Assembly: GCA_029862085.1 (NCBI GenBank)
Contig: JAOTXZ010000010.1
Coordinates: forward strand, 1-45,422
Direction of reading: 5' to 3'
Source of the DNA: Candidatus Nitrosopumilus sp.
GTDB lineage: Archaea; Thermoproteota; Nitrososphaeria; Nitrososphaerales; Nitrosopumilaceae
DNA: 45,422 nucleotides
Under the pieces are notes generated by a model. The model saw nothing but the letters and a program-made list of their open reading frames with translations. It ran no database searches and had not been told where the DNA came from. Both the position numbers and the translations under genes were made by a program. Below are positions 32,791 through 41,850 of this stretch, piece by piece. Position 1 is the first letter of the stretch. Each line of letters opens with the position of its first letter.

Positions 32791-33424
32791 GGAATATCTA
32801 GTTTTAGTGGATGAGAATGATAATCCAATTGGTAAAGAAGAAAAGGTAAAGTGCCATTTGCCAAATGGAATATTACATCGGGCATTTACAGCATTACTCT
32901 TTGATAAAAATGGAAGACTTGTTTTAACAAAAAGAGCCAAAGAGAAGATGTTATGGCCTGGGGATTGGGATGGAACTGTAGCAAGTCACCCAAGAGAATC
33001 TGAAACCTACGTCTCCTCTGGAGAGAGAAGAATGCCTGAGGAACTAGGAATTCAATGTAAACTAGATTATTTGTTCAAATTTGAATATCATGTTCCCTAC
33101 AAAGATATAGGTTCTGAAAATGAAATTTGTGGGACTCTAATAGGAATTATAGAGGAATCAACTCAATTTACCCAAATTGAGGGTGAAATTGATGAAATCA
33201 AATGGATGTCAGCTAACGAATTACTCTCTGAGTTGAAAATAAATCCCAAAATCTATTGTCCTTGGATGATAATAGCCTTAGAATTACTCGAAAAATCAGA
33301 AGAACCAATGTTGGAAAGATATGAAAATATTTTATCAACATGGATGAATAATGAAATGCATGAAGGATTTCAGAAAGCAATTAAATTTCATCTTCCTGAC
33401 GATAATTGGAGATTAGTAGAATGA
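32783..33424 (+). CDS. idi: type I isopentenyl-diphosphate isomerase (Nudix), catalytic Cys absent
   Basis: Idi turns isopentenyl into dimethylallyl diphosphate. From ATG 32783 (MSEEYLVLVDENDN) it has 213 residues; an upstream frame from 32753 lies within ipk. Metal ligands corresponding to H25, H32 and H69 of the E. coli enzyme are in CHLPNGILHRAF and VASHP, and the acid pair is in SENEIC. The catalytic Cys of the usual CGHP or CSHP motif is Ala67 here (TVASHP). I recall a similar VASHP form in haloarchaeal enzymes, so it may be a subfamily trait. The operon context supports a role in isoprenoids. Its stop overlaps the next start as ATGA. Confidence 0.88.
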   Translation: MSEEYLVLVDENDNPIGKEEKVKCHLPNGILHRAFTALLFDKNGRLVLTKRAKEKMLWPGDWDGTVASHPRESETYVSSGERRMPEELGIQCKLDYLFKFEYHVPYKDIGSENEICGTLIGIIEESTQFTQIEGEIDEIKWMSANELLSELKINPKIYCPWMIIALELLEKSEEPMLERYENILSTWMNNEMHEGFQKAIKFHLPDDNWRLVE

Positions 33425-34401
33425 AAAAAACTAAACCAATTGAAAAAAATGCAAAAATTGTAAACAAGTATTTAAAAATAAAATTAAAAGGAAATCCAAA
33501 AATGCTCTATGATGCAGCTGGACACTTGATTGTTAATGGCGGAAAACGACTTAGACCATACATGGTAATTAAAAGCTGTCAAATTTTGGGTGGTAGAATT
33601 TCAAATGCTATGCCAGCTGCGAGTGCAGTTGAAATGGTTCACAATTTTACCTTGGTTCACGATGACATTATGGATAATGATGAGATGCGTCATGGTGTGC
33701 CAACTGTACATAAAAAATTTGGAATGCCAGTAGCCATACTAGCTGGAGACGTTTTGTTTTCTAAGGCATTTCAAATAATTTCAGATTCAAAATTATCAGG
33801 GAGTGCTATGACTCAACTAATTTCTCGACTTGCAACAGCTTGTGTAGATGTTTGTGAGGGTCAATTATTTGATATAAAAATGGCTGAAGGAAAAAAAATT
33901 CCATCCCAATCAGAATATATTAAAATGATTGGTAAAAAAACTGCAGCTTTATTTGATGTTTCATGTGCGATGGGGGCAATTTGTGCTACCAACAAAATTA
34001 CAGATATAAAAAATCTATCAACTTTTGGAAAAAATTTAGGAATTGCTTTTCAAATTACTGATGATCTCATAGGAGTAATGGGCGATCCCAAGATTACAAA
34101 AAAACCTGTTGGAAATGATCTTAGAGAAGGAAAAAAATCTCTCCCCATCCTTATGGCAATAAAATCTGCAAAAGGCAAAAATAAACAAATAATCTTGAAA
34201 GCCTTTGGAAATCAAAAAACTTCCAAAAGTGATCTCCACAAGGCAGTAGAAGTAATCCGTGCCCTAGGGATTGAAGATTCTGTAAGAAATCAGGCTGAAA
34301 AGTATGCTGAACGTGCAGAAAAATCTCTATCCAAATATTCGGGTTCATCTAAGAATCAATTAGTAGAATTATTGGAATTTGTAGTAAAACGAAGTCGCTA
34401 A
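33421..34401 (+). CDS. geranylgeranyl-diphosphate synthase
   Basis: This prenyl transferase extends dimethylallyl diphosphate with isopentenyl units to the C20 chain of archaeal lipids. From ATG 33421 it has 326 residues. The first Asp-rich motif is LVHDDIMDND, the second QITDDLIG, and the substrate-binding NGGKRLRP precedes them. Residues just before the first motif (MVHNFTL) set chain length; the lack of a bulky aromatic immediately before it fits C20, but chain length is not certain. The start overlaps idi by four bases; it ends the operon. Confidence 0.93.
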   Translation: MKKTKPIEKNAKIVNKYLKIKLKGNPKMLYDAAGHLIVNGGKRLRPYMVIKSCQILGGRISNAMPAASAVEMVHNFTLVHDDIMDNDEMRHGVPTVHKKFGMPVAILAGDVLFSKAFQIISDSKLSGSAMTQLISRLATACVDVCEGQLFDIKMAEGKKIPSQSEYIKMIGKKTAALFDVSCAMGAICATNKITDIKNLSTFGKNLGIAFQITDDLIGVMGDPKITKKPVGNDLREGKKSLPILMAIKSAKGKNKQIILKAFGNQKTSKSDLHKAVEVIRALGIEDSVRNQAEKYAERAEKSLSKYSGSSKNQLVELLEFVVKRSR

Positions 34402-34483
34402 TCACCAAAATCCAGAAATTCTTTATAGGTATCACAATTTTTTAATTTAAAATTTTTTTGGAGAAGATTTACAACTAGAAAAT

Positions 34484-35392
34484 ATGATGGTAATTTATTA
34501 TCAAAATACTAGTAGATATTTTCTTAAAATTGCATGTAATTTAATAGATAGAATTTGTTCCTTGAAAACATTGGTTAAACACAATTCAAATCAAATTGCA
34601 AAAAAAGGTTTAGATCACATACTTGCTCCTGAACCAAATATTATAGATGTGCTGTTTGGACGTGGAAAAGAAAAAGTAATAAATTCAGAATCATTAATTG
34701 AGGAAGTAAAAGACAGAGTATTGAAATCGCTGTCTGGAGAACCAATCTATGCTGCTGTTACTGAGGAATCTGAAGAATTTTTGAGAAAAAGAGTTCTTCA
34801 AAGTATGGAAATGGGAATATTATTTATTGATTTAGTAGGTTCCACTTCTTTGATCTTAAAATTACCAAAGGAACAACTTGCTACAGTTTTTACCACATTT
34901 GCCCAAGAGATGGCATATGTTGTAAAACGTCATGACGGATATGTTTTAAAGTTTGTTGGAGATGCAGTTATTGGATATTTTGTTGCAGAAGAACTGTCAT
35001 CTTCTGTTGCAAACAAAATAGTCACTTGTGCTGAATCGATGCTAAAAGTCCTAAAATTAGGAATTAATCCAATTTTGAAAGATAGAAACTTGCCAGAACT
35101 TGAGGTGCGAATTGGTCTAGATTATGGAGAAAACACCATTGTACGATATGGTGATGATCCACAAGAGGCACATGTGGATATCCTGGGACCATCAGTTAGT
35201 ATGGCAGCTAAACTACAAAATTTTGCCTTTCCTGATCAAATTGTGATTGGAGGCGATGTTTACTCGAGACTTTATGATTCTATCAAAGAATACTTTGTTG
35301 AATTAGAGTTAGATGAAAAACAATGGAATTACCGTTCTACCAAAACTGGAAAAACATATTCGGCATTTGCATATTTAGGGAAAAATCCTTAG
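34484..35392 (+). CDS. class III adenylyl/guanylyl cyclase-like protein
   Basis: The 302-residue soluble protein has an unrecognised N-terminal part (1-105) and a class III cyclase domain (about 108-290). The two metal Asp residues are D116 in FIDLVGST and D160 in LKFVGDAV. K156 and D232 are where adenine-selecting Lys and Asp lie in adenylyl cyclases. The transition-state Asn and Arg of the usual VNxAAR motif are Ser239 and Lys243 here (SVSMAAKL), so activity may be weak, altered or lost. Cyclases of this class are uncommon in archaea. It starts 82 bases after the isoprenoid operon with ATG 34484. Confidence 0.8.
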   Translation: MMVIYYQNTSRYFLKIACNLIDRICSLKTLVKHNSNQIAKKGLDHILAPEPNIIDVLFGRGKEKVINSESLIEEVKDRVLKSLSGEPIYAAVTEESEEFLRKRVLQSMEMGILFIDLVGSTSLILKLPKEQLATVFTTFAQEMAYVVKRHDGYVLKFVGDAVIGYFVAEELSSSVANKIVTCAESMLKVLKLGINPILKDRNLPELEVRIGLDYGENTIVRYGDDPQEAHVDILGPSVSMAAKLQNFAFPDQIVIGGDVYSRLYDSIKEYFVELELDEKQWNYRSTKTGKTYSAFAYLGKNP

Positions 35393-35476
35393 AATAAACA
35401 CACTTGTTATTTGTTGATATCTTATAGAGAATAAACTACTTTGTAATATGTAAGAAAAAGAAAAGCGGAAAATCCC

Positions 35477-36349
35477 TTATACTGCATCTTTGTGCTCATC
35501 AAATTTCTCTGAAGATTCTTTATGAAAAAATTTAAACCGAATAAGGTATAGTGTGCTTAGAGTAATTTCTACAACCATTGCCAATAGCATAAATGAACCA
35601 ATTTGAATTATGAAGGAAGGAATTTCAAACAATCTTGTTAATGTATCTGAAAATGAGTAAAATTGTGGATTGAATAAAAAAATTCCTAATAATGTAAAGG
35701 GAACAAGTTTTGCAATATCTTTTGAGAGATCTTCATTATAATATGCCGAAATTCTGACAGCAATGATTAATCCGCTAGATACCAAAAAAATGGTTTCAGT
35801 TGGCATGTTTTGTACAAGCATGAACATAAATGATGAATATCCTATAAACCACATGAATATAACAAATGGAAAAATAAATAATTTTGTTGCAAGGAAAGCA
35901 GCTGCTCTTGGAACTACAGATAATTTTTGGCCACTTGATTTGAATTTAGCCCCAGATATTTTTTCTCCAATGTTAATTGAAAACATATCTCGTTTTGATA
36001 GAAATTTGTAAAAATGATACACAAATATTCCATATATCACCATGCCTATCGAAAATGCGATTAGGTCATAAATTGAGGAATCAGCTATTACATTATGAAA
36101 TAATTCATTAAAGTAATCAAAAAGAATAGGTCCTGAATCTTCAGGGTTTTCAAAAATATTATCGATAAAATTGTTTTTTAAAATCTTTTCATTAATTTGT
36201 GATTCTATTTTCTTAGTTTCTTCCGTTAAATTATCCCCGCCTGCTTGGAGTAAATGTAAATCATCATTCTGCTCTAAAATTGTTAAAGAATGGGCCAGAG
36301 GTAGAATAGCTAAAAGAAAAATTATTGCAAAAAAAAGATATTTTTTCAA
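35477..36349 (-). CDS. polytopic membrane protein, unknown role
   Basis: The 290-residue protein has a signal-like N-terminal helix (to about residue 21), an outside segment rich in charged residues (22-90), and five or six membrane helices from about 93 to 270. A cytosolic loop (DMFSINIGEKISGAKFKSSGQ) lies between helices one and two and a charged tail ends the protein. No transporter or enzyme motif is visible. It is probably thaumarchaeal-specific. Its 3' end faces the cyclase gene across 84 bases with no other gene. Confidence 0.65.
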   Translation of the reverse strand: MKKYLFFAIIFLLAILPLAHSLTILEQNDDLHLLQAGGDNLTEETKKIESQINEKILKNNFIDNIFENPEDSGPILFDYFNELFHNVIADSSIYDLIAFSIGMVIYGIFVYHFYKFLSKRDMFSINIGEKISGAKFKSSGQKLSVVPRAAAFLATKLFIFPFVIFMWFIGYSSFMFMLVQNMPTETIFLVSSGLIIAVRISAYYNEDLSKDIAKLVPFTLLGIFLFNPQFYSFSDTLTRLFEIPSFIIQIGSFMLLAMVVEITLSTLYLIRFKFFHKESSEKFDEHKDAV

Positions 36350-36459
36350 ATTACTTCAATTACTGTAATCTTATAATTTTCTCATTAATAAGATACTCAA
36401 TAGACCTAACATAATCAATATAGGAACTTATCTTGAGACTACTATTACAACGAAATAAA

Positions 36460-36487
36460 TTAAAAAATTATTAGCCTTTGGGCCTAA
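36460..36487 (-). terminator. hairpin terminator after PCMT
   Basis: On the minus strand TTAGGCC, a CAAA loop and GGCTAA form a six-pair stem with one bulge, followed by a run of six T. It starts about 15 bases after the PCMT stop. No gene is seen in the gap 36350-36501. Confidence 0.5.
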
Positions 36488-36501
36488 AAATAAAAATTAT
36501 T

Positions 36502-37152
36502 TCAAAGTAAGGGGACAAAAACATAGCCCTTTTGGTTTTTGATCTCTACAAACCCTTTTGGTGTTTTTCTTATTAATATCAAGGATTGAATGTCCTCACC
36601 AACAGGAGCTATCAATAATCCATCCATTGCTAGTTGATTCATTAATGTTTTAGGAATTTCTTTACAAGCAGCAGTTATCATTATTCTATCAAAAGGAGAT
36701 TCTTCGGGAAGGCCCAATCTTCCATCTCCATGAATTATTTTTGCATTTTTTATCCCTAAATTTTCTAAATTTTTTTTGGCAAAGTTTGCAAGTGAGTCAT
36801 GACGTTCAATTGTAAAAATTTTTCCTTTTCCAACCATCTTTGCAAGAATTGCACATTGCCAACCAGAGCCACTTCCAATTTCAAGAACTTTTTGGCCTTC
36901 TTTAAGATCTAACCATTCCGTCATTCTTGATACCACCGAAGGCTGAGAGATGGTTTGATTTTTCATAACAGGTATTGGGGAATTTTCATATGCTCTATTT
37001 TTTGATGATTCAGGAAGGAAATAATGGCGCGGGTTTTGTCTAATGGCATGTTCTACTCTGCTATCGGTAAGAAATCCTGTGTTTTTCATATTATCAATTA
37101 ATGTATCTAGCTTCAATTGATATTGTCCAGTATTCTTTTTCAAAAAATTCAT
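36502..37152 (-). CDS. pcm: protein-L-isoaspartate O-methyltransferase
   Basis: PCMT methylates isoaspartyl residues in aged proteins so they can reset to aspartate. The 216-residue protein has HAIRQNPRHYFLP, the region MKNQTISQPSVVSRM typical of the substrate site, the SAM motif VLEIGSGSGWQCAILA (about 89-104) and the later FDRIMITAACKEIP. Full length for the family. It lies ten bases after the UspA gene on the same strand, so the two may form a stress-related unit. Confidence 0.93.
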   Translation of the reverse strand: MNFLKKNTGQYQLKLDTLIDNMKNTGFLTDSRVEHAIRQNPRHYFLPESSKNRAYENSPIPVMKNQTISQPSVVSRMTEWLDLKEGQKVLEIGSGSGWQCAILAKMVGKGKIFTIERHDSLANFAKKNLENLGIKNAKIIHGDGRLGLPEESPFDRIMITAACKEIPKTLMNQLAMDGLLIAPVGEDIQSLILIRKTPKGFVEIKNQKGYVFVPLL

Positions 37153-37162
37153 TTTAAAAAAT

Positions 37163-37657
37163 TTATTTAATCATCATTACCGGGATTTTTGATTTATGAA
37201 CAACATGATAAGAAACACTTCCAAGTAAAATTTCTTCGGCATGTCCTTCTCCTCTCGAACCCATAACAATTAGATCAACAGAATTTTTCTTGTTATGAGC
37301 AAATTTTATAGTGTCGTAACCTGGATTTCCTTTAACGATTTTTGAGCTAAAATTAATTTTATTATGTTTGCACCGAATACTTGCCGCATCAATGATTTTT
37401 TGACCAATTTTTTTCAATTTTTCTTCGTAGCCAATTGATTGTATTGATGACAAGGGTTTCATTAATTCAATTATAGATAATGATGAGATATCAGTGGGTA
37501 AAACGTGAAGAACAACAATTTTGGAATTTGTGAATTTTGATAGGTTTATGGCTGCACTTAATGCTCTAAAGGAGGGTTTGGACCCATCCATGGGGACAAG
37601 AATTTTACGAATTTTGGTTTTGGGTATTCGATAATTCTTTGTTTGCTGTCTTTTCAA
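37163..37657 (-). CDS. universal stress protein UspA family
   Basis: The 164-residue protein has the UspA fold: KILVPMDGSKPSFRAL near the N-terminus, a central VLHVLPTD strand and, at the end, MGSRGEGHAEEILLGS followed by VVHKSKIPVMMI. The G-x2-G-x9-G-S pattern is that of ATP-binding members. The basic N-terminal tail (MKRQQTKNYRIPKTK) is slightly longer than usual. Role in stress response is by family only. Confidence 0.92.
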   Translation of the reverse strand: MKRQQTKNYRIPKTKIRKILVPMDGSKPSFRALSAAINLSKFTNSKIVVLHVLPTDISSLSIIELMKPLSSIQSIGYEEKLKKIGQKIIDAASIRCKHNKINFSSKIVKGNPGYDTIKFAHNKKNSVDLIVMGSRGEGHAEEILLGSVSYHVVHKSKIPVMMIK

Positions 37658-37807
37658 TAGAAATTTTATTCCATAATCATTATTATATTAAATTACAAAT
37701 TTCATTAATGATTTTTAAGCGATTAAAGTGATCTTAATTTGGTTAGAAAAATTTTCCATTAGTATAAAAAAGCCGTAGTAAACTACAACTTCTAAGAGGC
37801 ATATTAT

Positions 37808-39514
37808 TTGGATGATATAAGAAAAGAAATCAGAAGGTTTGCTTTACAAAATGCCTTTGAACATGAAGGGAAAACTCAAGACAAAATTGTATTATCAAAA
37901 ATTCTTGGAACTCAACCTGAATTTCGAACCAAAGTAAAAGAGATTATCGGGGAAATTTCAGAAATTGTTTCTTCAGTTAATCAAATTTCTTTGGAGGAAC
38001 AAAAAAAAGAAATCGAAGAAAATTTTCCAGAGCTGCTAAAACCTAAAGAGAAAATAATAGAAAGAGAAGGTTTGCCACCCTTAGAAGGAGCAACTCAAGG
38101 CAAAGTAGTAACTAGATTTCCACCAGAACCAAATGGATATCCTCACATAGGACATGCAAAAGCTGCCCTAATCAACGCCGAATACGCAAAAATGTATGAT
38201 GGTAAATGCATTTTAAGACTAGATGATACAAATCCTGAAGCTGAAAGAATGGAATATCATGCAGCAATTAAAGTGGGATTAGATTGGTTGGGTGTGGAAT
38301 TTGATGTTATTAAAAACACTTCAGATGACATGAATTTGTTTTATGAAAAGGGACTTGAATTAATTAATTCGGGAAAGGCATACGTTTGTACTTGTAAGAG
38401 AGATACCATTAGTAAGAATAGAAGAGAGCGCAAGGAATGTAAATGTAGTTTGGGCGACATTAAAAAAAATAATCAAGGATGGGAAAAAATGTTTGAAAAA
38501 TTCAAACCAGGGGAAGCCATTGTACGATTTCGCGGAGATATGAAGTCAGACAATGCGGTGATGCGAGATCCTGTGTTGTTTAGAATCATTGATGAGAAAC
38601 ATTACATTAAAGGCAACCAATACCGAATATGGCCCAGCTATGATTTTTCAGTTGCCATTGAGGACAGTATTGATGGTATTACACACGCATTTCGTTCAAA
38701 AGAATTTGAATTGCGAGAAGATCTGATTAATGCAATTTTAGATGCATTAAACATGAGAAAACCATATCAAGGATTTTTTTCCAGGCTGGAATTTAAAGGG
38801 ATGCCCATTTCAAAACGAATTCTAAAGCCTTTGATTGAAGAAGGTAAAGTTTCTTGGTATGATGACCCTCGTCTACCAACACTTGAAGCCCTTAGAAGAA
38901 GAGGAATAAAGGCAGAGGCAATAAAGAAATTTATTTTATCATTGGGTTTAACCAAGGCAAATACCTTGGCGCCATTTGATGCCTTGGAGTCATTTAATCG
39001 AAAATTTGTTGATGCAGATAGCATTAGGCTTTTTATGGTAAAAAATCCAAAAAAACTAAGAATAGATGGTCTTCCCTTCTCGTCTGTGGAAATTCCTAAT
39101 CATCCAATAAAAGATATGGGAAAAAGAAAAATTGAGATTGATGAAAATTTTTTAATTCCTGGTGAGGACGCTCAAAATATCAAAGAAGGTTCTCAAATAA
39201 GGTTACTAGGATTAGGGAGTGTTGCCATTACCAAAGTAAATGACGAATTTGAAGGAGATTATATTAAAAATGGAGAAACTGAAAACATTCAAAAAATTCA
39301 ATGGGTTCCCCAAAAAACTTCCTGTGAAATTAAACTTCTCGTTCCAAATCATTTGTTTATAGAAGATGAATTTAATGAAAATAGTCTTGAAGAATTTGAG
39401 GTTTATACAGAGCCACATTATCTAAAATTAAAAGAAGGGGAAGAAATTCAATTTGTTAGATTTGGATATTGTAGAAAAGATTCACAAAACCAAGCAATAT
39501 TTACTCACAAGTAA
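37808..39514 (+). CDS. gltX: glutamyl-tRNA synthetase, archaeal type
   Basis: GluRS charges tRNA-Glu, and in archaea usually also tRNA-Gln for later amidation. The 568-residue protein has an archaeal N-terminal extension (1-90), the HIGH motif in RFPPEPNGYPHIGHAK (about 98-113), a Cys-rich insert CTCKRDTISKNRRERKECKC that may hold zinc, and the KMSKS-like motif as PISKRIL. The C-terminal beta-barrel anticodon domain is complete. The start is TTG at 37808, with AGTATAAAAA near 37761 upstream. GTAGT and ACTAC form a small inverted repeat at 37775-37786 before it. Confidence 0.94.
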   Translation: MDDIRKEIRRFALQNAFEHEGKTQDKIVLSKILGTQPEFRTKVKEIIGEISEIVSSVNQISLEEQKKEIEENFPELLKPKEKIIEREGLPPLEGATQGKVVTRFPPEPNGYPHIGHAKAALINAEYAKMYDGKCILRLDDTNPEAERMEYHAAIKVGLDWLGVEFDVIKNTSDDMNLFYEKGLELINSGKAYVCTCKRDTISKNRRERKECKCSLGDIKKNNQGWEKMFEKFKPGEAIVRFRGDMKSDNAVMRDPVLFRIIDEKHYIKGNQYRIWPSYDFSVAIEDSIDGITHAFRSKEFELREDLINAILDALNMRKPYQGFFSRLEFKGMPISKRILKPLIEEGKVSWYDDPRLPTLEALRRRGIKAEAIKKFILSLGLTKANTLAPFDALESFNRKFVDADSIRLFMVKNPKKLRIDGLPFSSVEIPNHPIKDMGKRKIEIDENFLIPGEDAQNIKEGSQIRLLGLGSVAITKVNDEFEGDYIKNGETENIQKIQWVPQKTSCEIKLLVPNHLFIEDEFNENSLEEFEVYTEPHYLKLKEGEEIQFVRFGYCRKDSQNQAIFTHK

Positions 39515-39522
39515 GGGATAGA

Positions 39523-40416
39523 ATGATGAAGATTGCAAGATTATCATATGATAACAGTGAGACATATGGATTTGTTCATGGAGATAAAGTTGCTACAAAA
39601 GATGAGATCACATATCATACAGGAGTCCCCATTCCCCAAAGTATCAAAGATTTTCTTTTTGATGGATGGTATAATGAGATTAAAGAAAAAATAAAAGACC
39701 TTAGCTATACTGAAAACCTTTCGAATTTCAAATTATTAACCCCCATTCCAAACCCCAACAAGATAATCTGTCTTGCCTTTAATTACACCGACCATGCCAA
39801 GGAGCAAGGACTTGAAGCACCTGAAGACCCTGTTATTGTTCTAAAGCCCCGAACTGCTCTAAATAGCACAGATTCAAAAATAGAATGCCCAGATTTTGTT
39901 ACTCAATTAGATTACGAAGTAGAGTTGGCTGTAATAATTGGTAAAACATGTAAAAATATTTCCGAAGACCAGGCTAAAGAAGCAGTTTTTGGGTATATGG
40001 TTTTTAATGATGTTTCAGCTAGAGACATTCAATTCAAGGATAAACAATTCACCAGAGGAAAGGGATTTGATTCATTTGCTCCTTGTGGTCCATGGATAAC
40101 TACAAAAGATGAGATTAAAGATCCTCAAAACCTAAAACTAACTACAAAAATCAATGGAGAAATTAGACAAAATTCTTCTACAGAAAAGATGTTCATAAAA
40201 ATTCCTGAAATTGTTTCGAAAATAAGTAAAGCAATGACTCTTGAGAAAGGCGATATCATATCAACTGGAACACCTGCAGGAGTAATGCTAAACAATCCAA
40301 ATGCAATATTTCTCAAACATGATGACACAATAGAGATGGAAATTGAAAATCTAGGAGTTTTGAGAAATACCGTAAAAACGGTTAAAGGTCAAGATAGAAG
40401 TTTTTGCATCAAATGA
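39523..40416 (+). CDS. FAH-family hydrolase or hydratase
   Basis: Fumarylacetoacetate-hydrolase family enzymes act on acylpyruvates, 2-keto-4-pentenoates or oxaloacetate using one metal ion. The 297-residue protein has the family start with variable N-domain (1-75), then IPNPNKIICLAFNYTDHA, the metal Glu pair in LDYEVELAVIIG, the Asp in FNDVSARDIQ, and GDIISTGTPAGV. Substrate cannot be told. It follows gltX by eight bases and is likely co-transcribed. The start is ATG 39523 or the next codon 39526. It overlaps the convergent GNAT gene by 28 bases. Confidence 0.9.
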   Translation: MMKIARLSYDNSETYGFVHGDKVATKDEITYHTGVPIPQSIKDFLFDGWYNEIKEKIKDLSYTENLSNFKLLTPIPNPNKIICLAFNYTDHAKEQGLEAPEDPVIVLKPRTALNSTDSKIECPDFVTQLDYEVELAVIIGKTCKNISEDQAKEAVFGYMVFNDVSARDIQFKDKQFTRGKGFDSFAPCGPWITTKDEIKDPQNLKLTTKINGEIRQNSSTEKMFIKIPEIVSKISKAMTLEKGDIISTGTPAGVMLNNPNAIFLKHDDTIEMEIENLGVLRNTVKTVKGQDRSFCIK

Positions 40417-41168
40417 AATGAAATTTTATGCTCCAAATTTTTAAATTCAGGTAAAATTTCTTTAGTTAAAATTTGTATTCGTGTGTATTTTTTTTCAAAT
40501 CCAAAGTTTTGTAAAAAGGAAATAATATTCATTGTATTAATTTTTGAACCAGAAAATAAAGTTACAATCAAAGTTTTTTCAAAATGTTCCGAATCTTCTA
40601 AAATAGCAATAGATGGATTTTGATTTTTTCTAGAATAAATAATATGATTTTTTGAATCTAATGAATGTAATGAATCTTCGTTTAAGGGTAGCCACCGCCA
40701 TGATTTTACAAAATGAGAAAACCGGCTATCTTGAATCACATTTCCAAAAGAAATGTCATGAGAATTATTTTTTTGAGGTAAAAGAGAATAAAAATTCCAA
40801 GTCTGATATAATTTGTAGTTCAAATTTTGGGCCATTAAAAGAGATGGTGAATTTTCAGTATCAATTAGCATTAACGAAGTTTGGATTTTTTTTTGAATTG
40901 CCAATGATTCTAAGTGTTTAATTAAATTTGAGGCTAAATCTTGCCTACGAAAATCTGGATTAATACGAATGCCTTCAATCCATAATTGGTTTTGTGAAAA
41001 TACACCATGGCAAACACCAATAGGAATATTTTTCTCAATAACTAGTAAATTGCCTTCTTTTAACCAATTATCCCAAACATCTTTGATATAATCTCCCCAG
41101 GAAAACGTATTTTGGCAAAAGTGTAGAATATGTAACTTGTCTGAAGTTTTGGCCTCTCTAATAACCAT
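40389..41168 (-). CDS. GNAT-family acetyltransferase
   Basis: The 259-residue protein has an N-terminal GNAT domain (1-130): MVIREAKTSDKLHILHF, then the acetyl-CoA region IEGIRINPDFRRQDLASNLI. The loop usually reads RxxGxG or RxxGxA; here it is RRQDLA, so the first Gly is Asp, which may weaken binding. The C-terminal half (about 130-259) matches nothing known to me and may be a second, degenerate GNAT fold. Acceptor unknown. It is divergent from the Rieske gene with a 42-base gap. Confidence 0.8.
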   Translation of the reverse strand: MVIREAKTSDKLHILHFCQNTFSWGDYIKDVWDNWLKEGNLLVIEKNIPIGVCHGVFSQNQLWIEGIRINPDFRRQDLASNLIKHLESLAIQKKIQTSLMLIDTENSPSLLMAQNLNYKLYQTWNFYSLLPQKNNSHDISFGNVIQDSRFSHFVKSWRWLPLNEDSLHSLDSKNHIIYSRKNQNPSIAILEDSEHFEKTLIVTLFSGSKINTMNIISFLQNFGFEKKYTRIQILTKEILPEFKNLEHKISFHLMQKLLS

Positions 41169-41210
41169 AACATACGAAAAAATATTAAGAATAATAAGTT
41201 AAAAGCACTA

Positions 41211-41519
41211 ATGGGAAAAATTATTGCCGGAAAAGTTTCTGACATACCACCTGGAAAAATGATTAAAGTTTCTGTTGATGGAAGGGAAATAATGGTTGCA
41301 AATATTGATGGTGATTTTTGTGCGATGGATGATTCCTGCACTCATTCTGGTGCAAGTCTTTCAGAGGGAAGTTTAGATGGTTGTGTAGTTACATGTGGAT
41401 GGCATAAAGCAGAATTTGATTGTAAAACAGGAAAATTAGTTAAATTTCCAGCAAAAATTAATGACTTGGCATCATACAAAGTTACTAAAGAATCTGATAA
41501 CGTATTTGTAGAGGTGTAA
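41211..41519 (+). CDS. Rieske [2Fe-2S] ferredoxin
   Basis: The 102-residue soluble protein has the two Rieske cluster loops: CTHSGASL (Cys and His) and CGWHKAEFD (Cys and His). There is no membrane helix, so this is a small cytosolic electron carrier of the type linked to oxygenases rather than a bc1 subunit. No oxygenase gene is adjacent, and its partner is unknown. It starts with ATG 41211. Confidence 0.93.
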   Translation: MGKIIAGKVSDIPPGKMIKVSVDGREIMVANIDGDFCAMDDSCTHSGASLSEGSLDGCVVTCGWHKAEFDCKTGKLVKFPAKINDLASYKVTKESDNVFVEV

Positions 41520-41555
41520 CTATATAGTGGGAATTTCCCAGTAAAGGTGTAAAAA

Positions 41556-41825
41556 ATGGCTGACGATAAACAAAATAAAGAATCAATGAAGGAGGCAATA
41601 GATACGCTTAACCAAATTGTCTCAAGCTCATCTACCCCAAAGGTAATAAAAAAATCAATTTCAGATTTAATTACTGATTTAAAAAATGACGAATTTGCTC
41701 TAGCTGTAAGGGCAGCAAATACGATTAGCTTGTTAGACGATGTGACACAGGACCCTAACCTTCCGTCCTATGTTAGGACTCAATTATGGCAGGCAGTATC
41801 AAAGCTTGAGAGCATAAGAGAATAA
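41556..41825 (+). CDS. UPF0147 family protein
   Basis: An 89-residue all-helical protein (MKEAIDTLNQIVSSSSTP, VRAANTISLLDDVTQDPNLP, VRTQLWQAVSKLESIRE) that matches the archaeal UPF0147 family. Function is not known in any archaeon as far as I recall. AAAGGTGT lies just upstream as a weak ribosome binding site. The Rieske gene is 36 bases before it. Confidence 0.88.
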   Translation: MADDKQNKESMKEAIDTLNQIVSSSSTPKVIKKSISDLITDLKNDEFALAVRAANTISLLDDVTQDPNLPSYVRTQLWQAVSKLESIRE

Positions 41826-41850
41826 ATTCCCATCCGCTTTAATTTTACTG

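Noticed and set aside
37775-37786. Small inverted repeat GTAGT-AA-ACTAC before gltX as an operator
   Set aside because: Five-base arms in AT-rich DNA are common by chance and no second copy was found.
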